The notes beneath the pieces were generated by a model. That model worked only from the letters and a program-made list of their open reading frames with translations. It made no database searches and was not told where the DNA came from. The translations under genes and the position numbers were made by a program. Below, piece by piece: positions 9,267 to 17,511 of a stretch of DNA of 64,000 nt; position 1 is the stretch's first letter, and the number at the start of each line of letters is the position of its first letter. The DNA lies in assembly GCF_000016525.1 (NCBI RefSeq), contig NC_009515.1, forward strand, positions 397,001 to 461,000, in the 5' to 3' direction. Source of the DNA: Methanobrevibacter smithii ATCC 35061. GTDB taxonomy: Archaea; Methanobacteriota; Methanobacteria; Methanobacteriales; Methanobacteriaceae.

Positions 9267-10199
9267 TTATAAAGTTACACCCATTTCAAGTTGTTCTGTT
9301 AATTCTTTATACCTGTTTCTTATAGTTACTTCAGTAACACCTGCAATATCTGCTACATCTCTTTGGGTTTTTCTCTCACCCAACAATACAGATGCAATAT
9401 ATAATGCAGCTGCAGCTACACCAGTTGGTCCTCTACCAGAAGTCAAACCTTTTTCCATTGCTTTTTCAATAATTTCAATAGCTCTGGATTGTGCTTCACC
9501 AGACAAACCTAATTCACTAGCAAATCTAGGCACATAATCGACCGGAGAAGTTGGAGGTAATTTAATGTTTAATTCCCTTGTAAGGAATCTGTAAGTCCTA
9601 CCTACTTCTTTTTTAGTAACTCTTGAAACTTCAGCTATTTCATCTAAAGTACGGGGAACATTACAACGTCTGCAAGCAGCATATAAAGAAGCAGCAACTA
9701 CTCCTTCAATACTCCTTCCACGAATAAGTTTGTTGTCCACTGCACTTCTGTATACTACAGATGCAGCTTCCCTCACACTTCTTGGAAGACCTAATCTTGA
9801 AGAATCTCTGTCCAGCTCACTTAATGCAAATGCCAAGTTACGTTCTGTAGCACCAGAAATCCTAATTTTTCTTTGCCATTTCCTTAATCTATACCATTGT
9901 GCTCTGTTTCTTGCAGGAATATCACGACCATAAATGTCCTTATTCCTCCAGTCAATCATAGTACTTAAACCTTTATCGTGAATGGTGTAAGTGATTGGAG
10001 CTCCAACCCTAGTACGTTTATCTCTTTGTTCGTGGTCAAATGCCCTCCATTCAGGACCCATATCCACTAGATTTTCATCAATAACTAATCCACAGTGAGC
10101 ACAAACTACTTCTGCCCTTTCATAATCACCAATTAATTCTGTGGAACCACATTCCGGACATACGGTTTGTTTATCTTTATCATAAACATCACCTTGCAT
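9267..10199 (-). CDS. tfb: Transcription initiation factor B (TFB)
   Basis: 310 residues, standard archaeal TFB length. The N-terminal zinc ribbon has CPEC at 14-17 and CAHC at 33-36, then the B-finger/linker region ([16 protein letters not shown]). Two cyclin-like repeats follow, at about residues 110-205 and 205-300, the second ending with a helix-turn-helix ([19 protein letters not shown]) that contacts the BRE. TFB recruits RNA polymerase to TBP-bound promoters. It lies 47 bases after gar1 on the same strand, a pairing common in archaea. Confidence 0.97.
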   Translation of the reverse strand: MQGDVYDKDKQTVCPECGSTELIGDYERAEVVCAHCGLVIDENLVDMGPEWRAFDHEQRDKRTRVGAPITYTIHDKGLSTMIDWRNKDIYGRDIPARNRAQWYRLRKWQRKIRISGATERNLAFALSELDRDSSRLGLPRSVREAASVVYRSAVDNKLIRGRSIEGVVAASLYAACRRCNVPRTLDEIAEVSRVTKKEVGRTYRFLTRELNIKLPPTSPVDYVPRFASELGLSGEAQSRAIEIIEKAMEKGLTSGRGPTGVAAAALYIASVLLGERKTQRDVADIAGVTEVTIRNRYKELTEQLEMGVTL

Positions 10200-10246
10200 A
10201 ATTTCTTTTTCTGTTCTTTTATGTCCGACCTTTTTAGGGATTTCGT

Positions 10247-10534
10247 TTACTTTTTGTTTCGTGTTTTCACCCTCCTCTTCCTAGGTTTCTTAGATTTTGG
10301 TCTTGATACAAATAGTTTTTCACCATAGTTTCTCTTGATTTTATCTAAATTAGCAGATTTAAATAATTTAATTGAAACATACGGACTTTTAGTAGGTCCA
10401 AAAACATAGCTAACCTTGCCTATTTTAGTTTTATCGCTATTAAAAACAATACCACCAGGACTAGGTGTTTTAGATGATCTAGCTATTAATTTTCCAGAAT
10501 TTGCAATATGCAAACTATTTCCTAAAACTTTCAT
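10247..10534 (-). CDS. gar1: H/ACA RNP protein Gar1
   Basis: 95 residues. The core beta-barrel ([18 protein letters not shown], then [19 protein letters not shown]) is followed by a basic tail ([18 protein letters not shown]). Gar1 is the accessory subunit of the archaeal H/ACA ribonucleoprotein that makes pseudouridine in rRNA; it binds Cbf5 and helps substrate turnover. It is the first gene of a gar1-tfb unit and has AT-rich promoter sequence immediately upstream. Confidence 0.92.
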   Translation of the reverse strand: MKVLGNSLHIANSGKLIARSSKTPSPGGIVFNSDKTKIGKVSYVFGPTKSPYVSIKLFKSANLDKIKRNYGEKLFVSRPKSKKPRKRRVKTRNKK

Positions 10535-10582
10535 AAAAAATCAATCATAAAATAATCTGTATCAACTATTAATATGCATGTG

Positions 10583-10622
10583 ATAATATATAAATGTATC
10601 GATATATTTATATATCAATAAA
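10583..10622 (-). promoter_or_regulatory. Promoter of gar1-tfb
   Basis: On the minus strand two TATA-like boxes, GATATATAAATATATC and ACATTTATATATTATC, lie about 50-90 bases before the gar1 ATG. Either could bind TBP. The rest of the 10535-10663 gap shows nothing else I recognise. Confidence 0.5.
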
Positions 10623-10663
10623 ATTTGCTATTTAAATGTTTTACTATTTAATTGTCCTAAACA

Positions 10664-11401
10664 CTATTTTAACCCAGCAGCCTGAGACAAAGTTTTACCA
10701 CCATTAATAGCATCAATGATACCTAATTCCTTTACTTTAATAGCTAATGTTTGAGTCATGACCTGTTTAAACAAAGACTGAGGAATAATAACAACGCCGG
10801 TTTCATCACCATAGAAAAAGTCACCTGGTTGAATAGTCATATCCCCAACAGAAATATCCACATTGATTTCTCCCAATCCTAAAGCACTTCCTGCATTTGG
10901 AGCATAATCACAAGCAAAAATAGGATAATCCATATAATACAGAGCATCCAAATCTCTGACAGACCCATAAATTACAGTAGCTTTAACACCATTAGCTTTA
11001 GCACAGGTTGAAGCTAATTCACCCCATACAGACATGTCAGAATTATTGGTTTTAATAAATAATATATCTCCATCATTAGCTTCATCAATAGCTAATGCGG
11101 AAGTTCCCCAATCATCACTGTTGGTTTTGCAGGTAGTAATTCTACCCCAAACCCTTAATCTGTTAATAGGTTTCAATTCTTTGATAACACCTGATCTTCT
11201 TGAAATTCCGTTATATGCATCGGAAATTTGGCAGGTGGAAACACCTTCAAGTAAAGACTTCAAGTTAATATAATTTTTATAGTTTTTTTTATTGAAAACC
11301 AAATCTTCAATGGATATTTCACTTAAATCTATATCTTCCACATCAATTTTCTTATTTAAGTCTTTTTTATTGTGTAATAAATCACTAGGTGTTACTGACA
11401 T
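10664..11401 (-). CDS. RraA-like family protein
   Basis: 245 residues with a GTGATTT site before the ATG. Residues ~50-230 match the RraA/DlpA-like fold: STCQISDAYNGISRRSGV, GTSALAIDEANDGDILFI, the loop GVKATVIYGSVRDLDAL and GDFFYGDETGVVIIP. The GSVRD motif is where the Asp of HMG/CHA-type aldolases sits, so an aldolase or demethylase-like activity is possible; true RraA regulates RNase E, which archaea lack. An N-terminal extension of ~45 residues is specific to this protein. No neighbour clarifies the substrate. Confidence 0.7.
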   Translation of the reverse strand: MSVTPSDLLHNKKDLNKKIDVEDIDLSEISIEDLVFNKKNYKNYINLKSLLEGVSTCQISDAYNGISRRSGVIKELKPINRLRVWGRITTCKTNSDDWGTSALAIDEANDGDILFIKTNNSDMSVWGELASTCAKANGVKATVIYGSVRDLDALYYMDYPIFACDYAPNAGSALGLGEINVDISVGDMTIQPGDFFYGDETGVVIIPQSLFKQVMTQTLAIKVKELGIIDAINGGKTLSQAAGLK

Positions 11402-11849
11402 TAAATCACTTCTCTTAATTAATATATAGATATATGTAAGAACCGCTTAAAAAAGATTTTTCAAAAATTTTGACATAACTAACTAATTATATATATTAGT
11501 ATTTTCAAAATACTTAATGAAGTATAAAAAAATACTCACAATTATACTTAAAGAGTTTATTTACATTCATTATTACAATTTAATTATTATTCAATTTAAA
11601 AACAAAACAGGAGCAATTAATATTACTAACTAAATATAATCTTAAAAAATAAAGAAAAATAGCTAATATGTTCTATATAGGCTATAAATGAAATTAGTAA
11701 TATGCTCAGTAGATTTTAACTCTTTTTAGTGTATAAAAGATATCTTAACTAAAAGATATTAGATATGTTTATCAAGATTATTTCTTAAAATACCCAATTT
11801 TTAGAAAGATAAGAAAATAAGCCAATAAAAATAAAAAGGAGGCTTAACA
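11402..11849. other. Long AT-rich intergenic region with clustered palindromes and the dnaG promoter
   Basis: 448 bases without a credible gene on either strand. It contains ACTAAT...ATTAGT (11482-11500), the perfect AGTATTTT-C-AAAATACT (11498-11514) and AGTAT-A6-ATACT (11521-11536) close to the rraA-like promoter. A TATA box for dnaG lies at about 11731-11742. The leader before dnaG would be some 85 bases. Confidence 0.5.
11731..11742 (+). promoter_or_regulatory. TATA box of dnaG
   Basis: GTATAAAAGATA is preceded by a purine-poor BRE position and lies about 110 bases before the dnaG ATG. It is the best archaeal box A in this gap on the plus strand. Confidence 0.4.
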
Positions 11850-13109
11850 ATGGGAAAAGGAGAAGAATTAACTACAACAAAATACTTAATTCATGCACAA
11901 ATTAATGCAAATGGTATTGTAGAAAAACCAGATGTAGTCGGTGCAGTATTTGGACAAACAGAAGGATTATTAAGTAATGATTTAGATTTAAGAGAACTTC
12001 AAAGAACTGGAAGAATCGGCAGGATTCAGGTAATGATCCATTCCAATGGTGGAAGAGCTAAAGGAGAAATTGTAATTCCATCCAGCTTAGACAGAGTTGA
12101 AACCGCCATTCTTGCAGCATCACTTGAAACAATTAACCGTGTTGGACCCTGTGAAGCAGAAATTCACACAGTTAAAGTTGAAGATGTAAGAGCAGTTAAA
12201 AGAGAACAGGTTGTAAACCGTGCAAAGGAAATCTACAAAAACATGATTGAAAGTGCCAGCCCTGCAAGTATGAGAATGATTGAAGAAGTAAGAGAAGCAA
12301 TGCGTGTTCATGAAATTTCAGAATATGGTGAAGACAGATTGCCAGCAGGTCCAAGCATACACACTTCCGATGCAATTATTGTGGTAGAAGGTCGTAGCGA
12401 TGTATTGAACTTACTTAAATACGGCATCAAAAATACTGTGGCTGTTGAAGGAGTCAGTGTTCCACAATCCATAGGAAACCTAAGTAAAAAAAGAACAACA
12501 ACTGCATTTGTAGATGGAGACCGTGGTGGAGAACTTATTTTAAAAGAACTCCTGCAAATCGGAGATGTTGACTATATTACACGTGCTCCTAAAGGTAAAG
12601 AAGTTGAAGACCTTGAAAAAGATGAAGTATTGGTTGCCCTAAGGGACAAAGTTCCTACAGCACAATTTTTAGCTAATCACAATATATTAAGTGAATCTGA
12701 CAGCAAAAACTCCCATAAAAAACATAACGGCAAACACAACAACAAACATTCAAATAACAAACATCAACAACACGAAACTAAAGTCAAAGAAGAAGTGCAA
12801 ATTGAAGAAATTCCTATTGAAGATGACGAAACAAAATTAATGAAAGACATGTTAAAAGAATTTGAAGGCAGCGGCTGTGGAGCTATACTGGACGAAGCTT
12901 TAAACATGACTCAGGAAGTGGAAGTTGAAAACATTTATGAAGAAATTAAAAATATAGAAACAAGTGCAGACACAGTTATTTTTGATGGAATCATAAGTCA
13001 GAGACTTGTTGATGTTGCTTCATTAAAAGGAATTAAAAGATTAGTTGCATTTAGATCCATGAACATAGTTAAAAAACCGGATAACTTAAAAATAATAACC
13101 ATGGATTAA
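11850..13109 (+). CDS. dnaG: Archaeal DnaG-like primase
   Basis: 419 residues after a strong AAAGGAGG site. The TOPRIM domain is clear: IIVVEGRSDVLNLL near residue 175 supplies the Glu, and FVDGDRGGELIL near 220 supplies the DxD pair. The N-terminal region with the repeated helix pattern and the C-terminal VIFDGIISQRLVDVA match archaeal DnaG, which associates with the exosome in RNA decay and has primase activity in some species. A low-complexity His/Asn/Lys-rich segment at about 288-312 separates core and C-terminal domain and is not a family feature. A recombinase gene follows 12 bases later. Confidence 0.93.
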   Translation: MGKGEELTTTKYLIHAQINANGIVEKPDVVGAVFGQTEGLLSNDLDLRELQRTGRIGRIQVMIHSNGGRAKGEIVIPSSLDRVETAILAASLETINRVGPCEAEIHTVKVEDVRAVKREQVVNRAKEIYKNMIESASPASMRMIEEVREAMRVHEISEYGEDRLPAGPSIHTSDAIIVVEGRSDVLNLLKYGIKNTVAVEGVSVPQSIGNLSKKRTTTAFVDGDRGGELILKELLQIGDVDYITRAPKGKEVEDLEKDEVLVALRDKVPTAQFLANHNILSESDSKNSHKKHNGKHNNKHSNNKHQQHETKVKEEVQIEEIPIEDDETKLMKDMLKEFEGSGCGAILDEALNMTQEVEVENIYEEIKNIETSADTVIFDGIISQRLVDVASLKGIKRLVAFRSMNIVKKPDNLKIITMD

Positions 13110-13121
13110 TAAGGTGTCCTA

Positions 13122-14030
13122 ATGGAAACATATGATTTTAAAAATGAGATTATAGACAAAAACGGGAATAAAATAAATATTCTCGACGTTTATAATTTTA
13201 ATAAAATAAAAGAAAGTTACATAACTTCTTTAAAGAACAACAACTATTCACAAAACACCATCAAAACCTATTCATCAATAATACATAAATTTACTACTTA
13301 TCTAAAAAATCAAATAGCTATTTATAATGAAAAAGAGTTCATAAAATACTTCAATAGCTATATACTCTATTTAAAACAAGTGAAAAATGTTAGTCAAAAT
13401 TACATTTACCTGGTTACGGTAGTTGTCAAGAAGTTTCTTGAGTTTAACAATATTCATTTCTTAGATTCAATTACAACACCAAAAAGAATTAAATCACCAC
13501 CTAATTTTTTAACACAAAAAGAAGTAAAACAACTTCTGGACAGCATTACATGGGATGAAAATTCAGATAGTGATTTTCGCATCATTACCAAACTACGGGA
13601 CAAACTGATAGTGACCCTATTATATTCATCAGGACTGCGTGTTTCTGAACTTATAAACTTAAGTGTAGACAATGTAAATTTTGAAGGAAAACAGTTATCC
13701 ATTGTAGGCAAAAACAACAGCAGAGTTATTTTACTTGATGAATCAACCAAACAGTTAATACAAAAATATTTGGAAAAAAGAACACAGAAAAGCAATTATC
13801 TGGTAGTTAACAAAAGCGGAAATCCATTAACTCCACGATATGTTCAGCTAATGATAAAAAAATACGGAAATGAAAGCGGCATCGAAAAGAAAATAACACC
13901 TCACATTTTACGCCATTCCTATGCAACACATCTATTTGAACAGGGAGTGAATATCAAGATAATTCAGCAACTGCTTGGACACAGCAATTTGTCCACAACC
14001 CAAATTTACAGTCAGGACGCCAATAATTAA
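13122..14030 (+). CDS. Tyrosine recombinase (XerA/XerC-D-like)
   Basis: 302 residues with a core-binding SAM-like domain (about 25-115) and a catalytic domain (about 125-302). All catalytic positions can be seen: Arg in SSGLRVSEL near 171, Lys in GKNNSRVILL near 197, His261 and Arg264 in HILRHSYATH, His287 in LGHSN, and Tyr296 in TTQIYSQ. The protein ends only six residues after the tyrosine, shorter than most Xer proteins. Absence of phage genes nearby and tight spacing to dnaG suggest a chromosomal XerA for dimer resolution rather than a prophage integrase. Confidence 0.85.
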   Translation: METYDFKNEIIDKNGNKINILDVYNFNKIKESYITSLKNNNYSQNTIKTYSSIIHKFTTYLKNQIAIYNEKEFIKYFNSYILYLKQVKNVSQNYIYLVTVVVKKFLEFNNIHFLDSITTPKRIKSPPNFLTQKEVKQLLDSITWDENSDSDFRIITKLRDKLIVTLLYSSGLRVSELINLSVDNVNFEGKQLSIVGKNNSRVILLDESTKQLIQKYLEKRTQKSNYLVVNKSGNPLTPRYVQLMIKKYGNESGIEKKITPHILRHSYATHLFEQGVNIKIIQQLLGHSNLSTTQIYSQDANN

Positions 14031-14122
14031 CTCTTTTTTGCAATGTGCTTGTACAAAAAATTAAATAGTAAAAATGATAAACATATTAAAGTATGATGAT
14101 TTAAAAATCAAGGAGGAATACT

Positions 14123-14728
14123 ATGAATATGAATAATTATTATACTGCTAGAAAAAACATATTCCAAGGAATACGCGAATCTAGCACTGTCGCTAAAATA
14201 TTAATGTCATTTTTAATGGCTTGTTTTACAGGTTTAATGGCTCAAATTATCATTCCACTCCCATGGACTCCTGTGCCAATAACTGCACAAACATTTGCAG
14301 TGTTATGCTCCGGGTTAATACTCGGTAAAAGATACGGCTGTTTAAGTCAAATTTTATATGTTGCTCTTGGTGCAACTTGCGTACCATGGTTTGCTAGTAT
14401 GAGTGGTGGAATAGATGTTCTTCTTGGATCCAATTGCGGATACTTTATAGGATTTATTCTTGCATCCTACTTTATCGGTACTATAACTGACAAATATGCA
14501 GATGCACGTAACTTCACTAAAATGGCAGCAGTTATTGGAGTAGCTAACTTTGCAATAATTTACATTCCAGGACTTGTCGGATTAGCTTTATGGGCTTACA
14601 TGAGCCAAGGTGCAATGCTTTCAATCTCTGAATTATTAATTATGGGATTCATTCCATTTATTGTTGGAGATATTGTAAAAATATTAGGTGCAGCATCTGT
14701 TTCTAAAGTATTTTTACCAAAAGAATAA
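14123..14728 (+). CDS. bioY: Biotin transporter BioY (S component)
   Basis: 201 residues with six hydrophobic segments and the BioY signature: IPLPWTPVPITAQTFAVLC near 50, GYFIGFILASYF near 110 and the C-terminal GFIPFIVGDIVKILGA. BioY captures biotin and works alone or with an energy-coupling EcfA/EcfT module, which is not in this window. The start has an AAGGAGG site. It forms a single-gene unit bounded by its own terminator. No clear biotin operator was found upstream. Confidence 0.93.
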   Translation: MNMNNYYTARKNIFQGIRESSTVAKILMSFLMACFTGLMAQIIIPLPWTPVPITAQTFAVLCSGLILGKRYGCLSQILYVALGATCVPWFASMSGGIDVLLGSNCGYFIGFILASYFIGTITDKYADARNFTKMAAVIGVANFAIIYIPGLVGLALWAYMSQGAMLSISELLIMGFIPFIVGDIVKILGAASVSKVFLPKE

Positions 14729-14730
14729 AT

Positions 14731-14760
14731 AAGGTTTTTTAACCTTTTCTTTTTTTATTT
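14731..14760 (+). terminator. Terminator after bioY
   Basis: AAGGTT-TTTT-AACCTT (14731-14746) folds into a hairpin and is followed by a T-rich tract. Confidence 0.7.
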
Positions 14761-14769
14761 ACTGATATT

Positions 14770-15159
14770 ATGAAAATTAAATTAAGAGGACATCACTTGT
14801 TATGTCTTCAGGGATTTCAGGGTTATGGATACAACGACAGTTTTGTTAAAAATATGACATATATAAATAACCTGAGAAAATCTGAAAATACAACTATTAC
14901 CATTACAAATAAAGCTGATGATATCTGCAGATGCTGTCCAAATTTAAAAAATGACCTTTGCGGAAATGAAAAACAGAACGCAGAAATCATAAAGATGGAT
15001 AATGAAATCCTATCCAAAATAGATAATAGTAAAGAATATGATGCATTAAAGCTATTTAATGAAACTAAACATATTTTTAACAGCAAAAATAGTGTCAAAG
15101 ATATATGTGAAGACTGCTGTTGGCATGAAAAATGTCTATTTTATAAAAATTTAAAATAA
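14770..15159 (+). CDS. DUF1284-type cysteine-rich protein
   Basis: 129 residues opening with KIKLRGHHLLCLQGFQGYGY, the signature of the DUF1284 family. Eleven cysteines occur, including CRCC near residue 56, CEDCC near 117 and nearby single cysteines, which suggests an iron-sulfur or zinc site. The family is widespread in anaerobes and has no assigned function that I know. There is no strong ribosome binding site before the ATG. A tRNA gene follows. Confidence 0.8.
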   Translation: MKIKLRGHHLLCLQGFQGYGYNDSFVKNMTYINNLRKSENTTITITNKADDICRCCPNLKNDLCGNEKQNAEIIKMDNEILSKIDNSKEYDALKLFNETKHIFNSKNSVKDICEDCCWHEKCLFYKNLK

Positions 15160-15160
15160 A

Positions 15161-15178
15161 CCGATATATTTATATACT
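15161..15178 (+). promoter_or_regulatory. Promoter of the tRNA-Gln gene
   Basis: CCGATATATTTATATACT reads as BRE plus TATA box, about 50-60 bases before the mature tRNA. That leaves a short leader, which contains the inverted repeat TTGTAC-TACTG-GTACAA (about 15203-15219). Confidence 0.55.
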
Positions 15179-15227
15179 ACTTATCAAATAAATATAGAAT
15201 GTTGTACTACTGGTACAAACAAAATAT

Positions 15228-15299
15228 AGTCCCGTAGGGTAGTGGTAATCCTTCTAGGCTTTGGACCCGGAGACGGCGGTTCGACTCCGCTCGGGACTA
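15228..15299 (+). tRNA. tRNA-Gln (anticodon TTG)
   Basis: 72 bases folding as a cloverleaf. The acceptor stem pairs AGTCCCG with CGGGACT and the discriminator is A; CCA is not encoded. The D arm is GGGTAGTGGTAATCC and the T arm is GGCGG-TTCGACT-CCGCT. The anticodon loop CTTTGGA gives TTG, reading CAA. The anticodon stem CTAGG/CCCGG has one A-C mismatch, which is unusual. Archaeal tRNA-Gln is normally charged by the Glu-tRNA amidotransferase route. A T-run follows directly and probably terminates transcription. Confidence 0.9.
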
Positions 15300-15332
15300 T
15301 TTTTAAAAAAAACTTTTTTTGCTTGATATTTT

Positions 15333-16505
15333 ATGGAAAAATTACTTCTTATTGGAATAAATACTCGAAGTATGATTGAAAGCGGACTAAAACTAAATTA
15401 TACTATTTATTCAACTAGCTATTTTTCAACATCCGATGTTCCGTCAATTGAAAACCAGAAAATAATATTGGATGAAAGTATTAATCCTGACTGCGGTGTT
15501 TTTGAAGATAAATTCAGCAGCAAAAATATTTTAAATGTTTCCAAAGACTATCTTGATGAGGTAGATTATATTATTCCGATTTCAGGAATTTCACCAAATG
15601 ATTTTGAAAAAAAACATCAAAAAAAGATTCTGGGAAATAAAGACATCAGCAAAGTTGAAGACAAATACCGATTTTATAAAGAAATCCGAAACGAATTTTT
15701 AACTCCTGAAACTTTTTATGTGAATGATGTAGATGAAGCTGTTGAAATTCAAAAAAATAATCCTGAAGTTCAATATATTGCAAAACCACTTAAAGGATCA
15801 GGAGGATATAACACAAACTTATTAAATAATCAATCACAACTTCAATTAAACTGTGATGAAAAACTGATTGTTCAGGAATATATTGAAGGTATAAATTTAA
15901 GTTCTTCAGTATTGGGCAGTGAAAATGAAGCTGAAAACATTGTAAATTCAAGACTGCTAACCCAGCATGACTTTGAAAAAAACAGCCAGTTCAAATATGT
16001 TGGAAATATCCTTCCCCTAACCGAAAAATCAATATTGGCACCTGTAAAAAATACTGATGCAATAAACAGAGAAATGGCAGATACTTCTGAAAAACTAATC
16101 GGAAAATTTGAATTAATCGGATCAAATGGTGTAGATTTTATTTTAAATAAAAACGGATTATATGTAATTGAAATAAATCCCAGAATTCAGGGAACATTTG
16201 AATGTGTCCAGCAAGCTTTAGGAATCAATATGCTTGAAGCACATATCAAAGCCTGCCAAAATGAAATAATATCTATTGACAAAGCGAAATATTACAGCTA
16301 TAAAAAAATAATATACTCCCCCAAAACAGTAAAGTATGAAAAAATAGATTTAAACAACCTTTATGATATGCCTCATCTCGGATCAATTACACAAAAAGAT
16401 GAGCCGTTACTTACAATAATAGATAAAGATAAAGATTTTGATAAGTTATATGAAAAAGTAGAATCATCTAGCCAAACTGTAAATAAGCTAGTTAATAACT
16501 CCTAA
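15333..16505 (+). CDS. ATP-grasp ligase, substrate unknown
   Basis: 390 residues. A Rossmann-like N-terminal domain (LLIGINTRSM at the start) leads to an ATP-grasp region from about residue 110: YIAKPLKGSGGYNT (Lys and Gly-rich loop), LIVQEYIEG, and the metal-binding GVDFILNKNGLYVIEINPRIQGT near 270-290. The family couples ATP to amide or thioester bond formation. In methanogens related proteins serve cofactor pathways such as the tyramine-glutamate ligase of methanofuran synthesis, but I cannot assign this one. Its last 18 bases overlap a small gene on the opposite strand. Confidence 0.8.
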   Translation: MEKLLLIGINTRSMIESGLKLNYTIYSTSYFSTSDVPSIENQKIILDESINPDCGVFEDKFSSKNILNVSKDYLDEVDYIIPISGISPNDFEKKHQKKILGNKDISKVEDKYRFYKEIRNEFLTPETFYVNDVDEAVEIQKNNPEVQYIAKPLKGSGGYNTNLLNNQSQLQLNCDEKLIVQEYIEGINLSSSVLGSENEAENIVNSRLLTQHDFEKNSQFKYVGNILPLTEKSILAPVKNTDAINREMADTSEKLIGKFELIGSNGVDFILNKNGLYVIEINPRIQGTFECVQQALGINMLEAHIKACQNEIISIDKAKYYSYKKIIYSPKTVKYEKIDLNNLYDMPHLGSITQKDEPLLTIIDKDKDFDKLYEKVESSSQTVNKLVNNS

Positions 16506-16640
16506 TAAGTATAAAATAAATATAATTGTACCTATAGTTATCATAAACGTTACTATTATCATAGATCTAGTTAACCAGATAAATAATTTCGCCTTATTGT
16601 CAGGGTCCTTTAAAAATTGGTCTATAGGGTTACGTTGCAT
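16488..16640 (-). CDS. Small single-pass membrane protein (50 residues)
   Basis: An ATG at 16640 sits seven bases after an AGAGGTG ribosome binding site and opens 50 codons ending at TAG. The product starts MQRNPIDQFLKDPDNKAKLF, then has one long hydrophobic helix (about residues 26-48). A good binding site, a plausible charged-then-hydrophobic layout and a position just upstream of the ATP synthase operon's last gene region argue that it is real. It overlaps the 3' end of the convergent ATP-grasp gene by 18 bases. Function unknown. Confidence 0.7.
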   Translation of the reverse strand: MQRNPIDQFLKDPDNKAKLFIWLTRSMIIVTFMITIGTIIFILYLLGVIN

Positions 16641-16790
16641 AAATACACCTCTTTCTAGAATTTTCCAGTAATTAAAAATTTTTACAATAACTACTAAAAA
16701 TAACTTTTTTTAAATAAATAAAGCCTAACAAAGTTTAAAATTTAAAATAAATAATAAAAATAGATAGAAAATGAAGAAGTTAAGTAAAAC

Positions 16791-17486
16791 TTAAGCTTCT
16801 ACTTCAGCAGCTTCTTCTTCAATAGCTGCTTCTTTAGCCTCATTATCTTTCTTCTCGATAGTGGACCTGATCATTTTCAATCTAACAAAGTTTTCCCTTT
16901 CCATTTCCTGGAGTCTCATATCAATATATTTTTCAGTGTTTTCGAATCTTGGAATCATAATATGCTCTAACGCATTTACCCTACGTTTAGTAGCCTCAAT
17001 TTCTTCAGCAAGTAAGAAAATAGTTTTTTCCACTTCACCAAGTTCAATTAAGAATTTAATAGATTCTTCAAATTTCTTAGCAGCTTCATCTAATTGTATA
17101 GTGGTGTCAGAAAAGCTGTAACCTCTGTCAATAATGGATCTTTCTTCCATTTTAACATTGGTTACAGGAACTGATACACCCATAACACTTCTAGATTTAA
17201 TATCTACATCGATAGATTCTTTAACTGATAAAGATGCTTTCCTAACAGCTAAGTCACCCATAGCTATTTGAGCTTCAAGTAAAGCTTCATTAGCTTCTTT
17301 TAAGCTTCTTTCAGCAGCTTCACGAACACCTTTGACACGATCCAAAATATCAAAAAACTCTTTGATTAAAGCATCCCTTTTCTCTTTGAGTAAACCATGC
17401 CCTTTTACAGCGAGTTTAGTTCTATTTTTAAGAGATAATAATTCCATCCTTGTTGGATTTATTCCATCTATAATATCTTGTGCCAT
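16791..17486 (-). CDS. atpD: A-type ATP synthase subunit D
   Basis: 231 residues, mostly long helices; the N-terminal [21 protein letters not shown] is diagnostic of subunit D. It forms the central rotating stalk with subunit F inside the A3B3 head. It is the last gene of the minus-strand operon, starting 25 bases after atpB behind GGGTGAT. The C-terminal tail is Glu/Ala-rich. The stop is followed by AT-rich sequence with no strong hairpin. Confidence 0.96.
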   Translation of the reverse strand: MAQDIIDGINPTRMELLSLKNRTKLAVKGHGLLKEKRDALIKEFFDILDRVKGVREAAERSLKEANEALLEAQIAMGDLAVRKASLSVKESIDVDIKSRSVMGVSVPVTNVKMEERSIIDRGYSFSDTTIQLDEAAKKFEESIKFLIELGEVEKTIFLLAEEIEATKRRVNALEHIMIPRFENTEKYIDMRLQEMERENFVRLKMIRSTIEKKDNEAKEAAIEEEAAEVEA

Positions 17487-17511
17487 TTAATCACCCGTTA
17501 TATGAATGAGC

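Noticed and set aside
9262-9537. A 91-codon plus-strand frame opposite tfb
   Set aside because: It lies wholly inside the well supported TFB gene and reads as an antisense shadow.
13122-14030. Prophage or integrated element marked by the integrase-like gene
   Set aside because: No phage genes, no flanking direct repeats at a tRNA, and the gene is packed against dnaG; a housekeeping XerA fits better.
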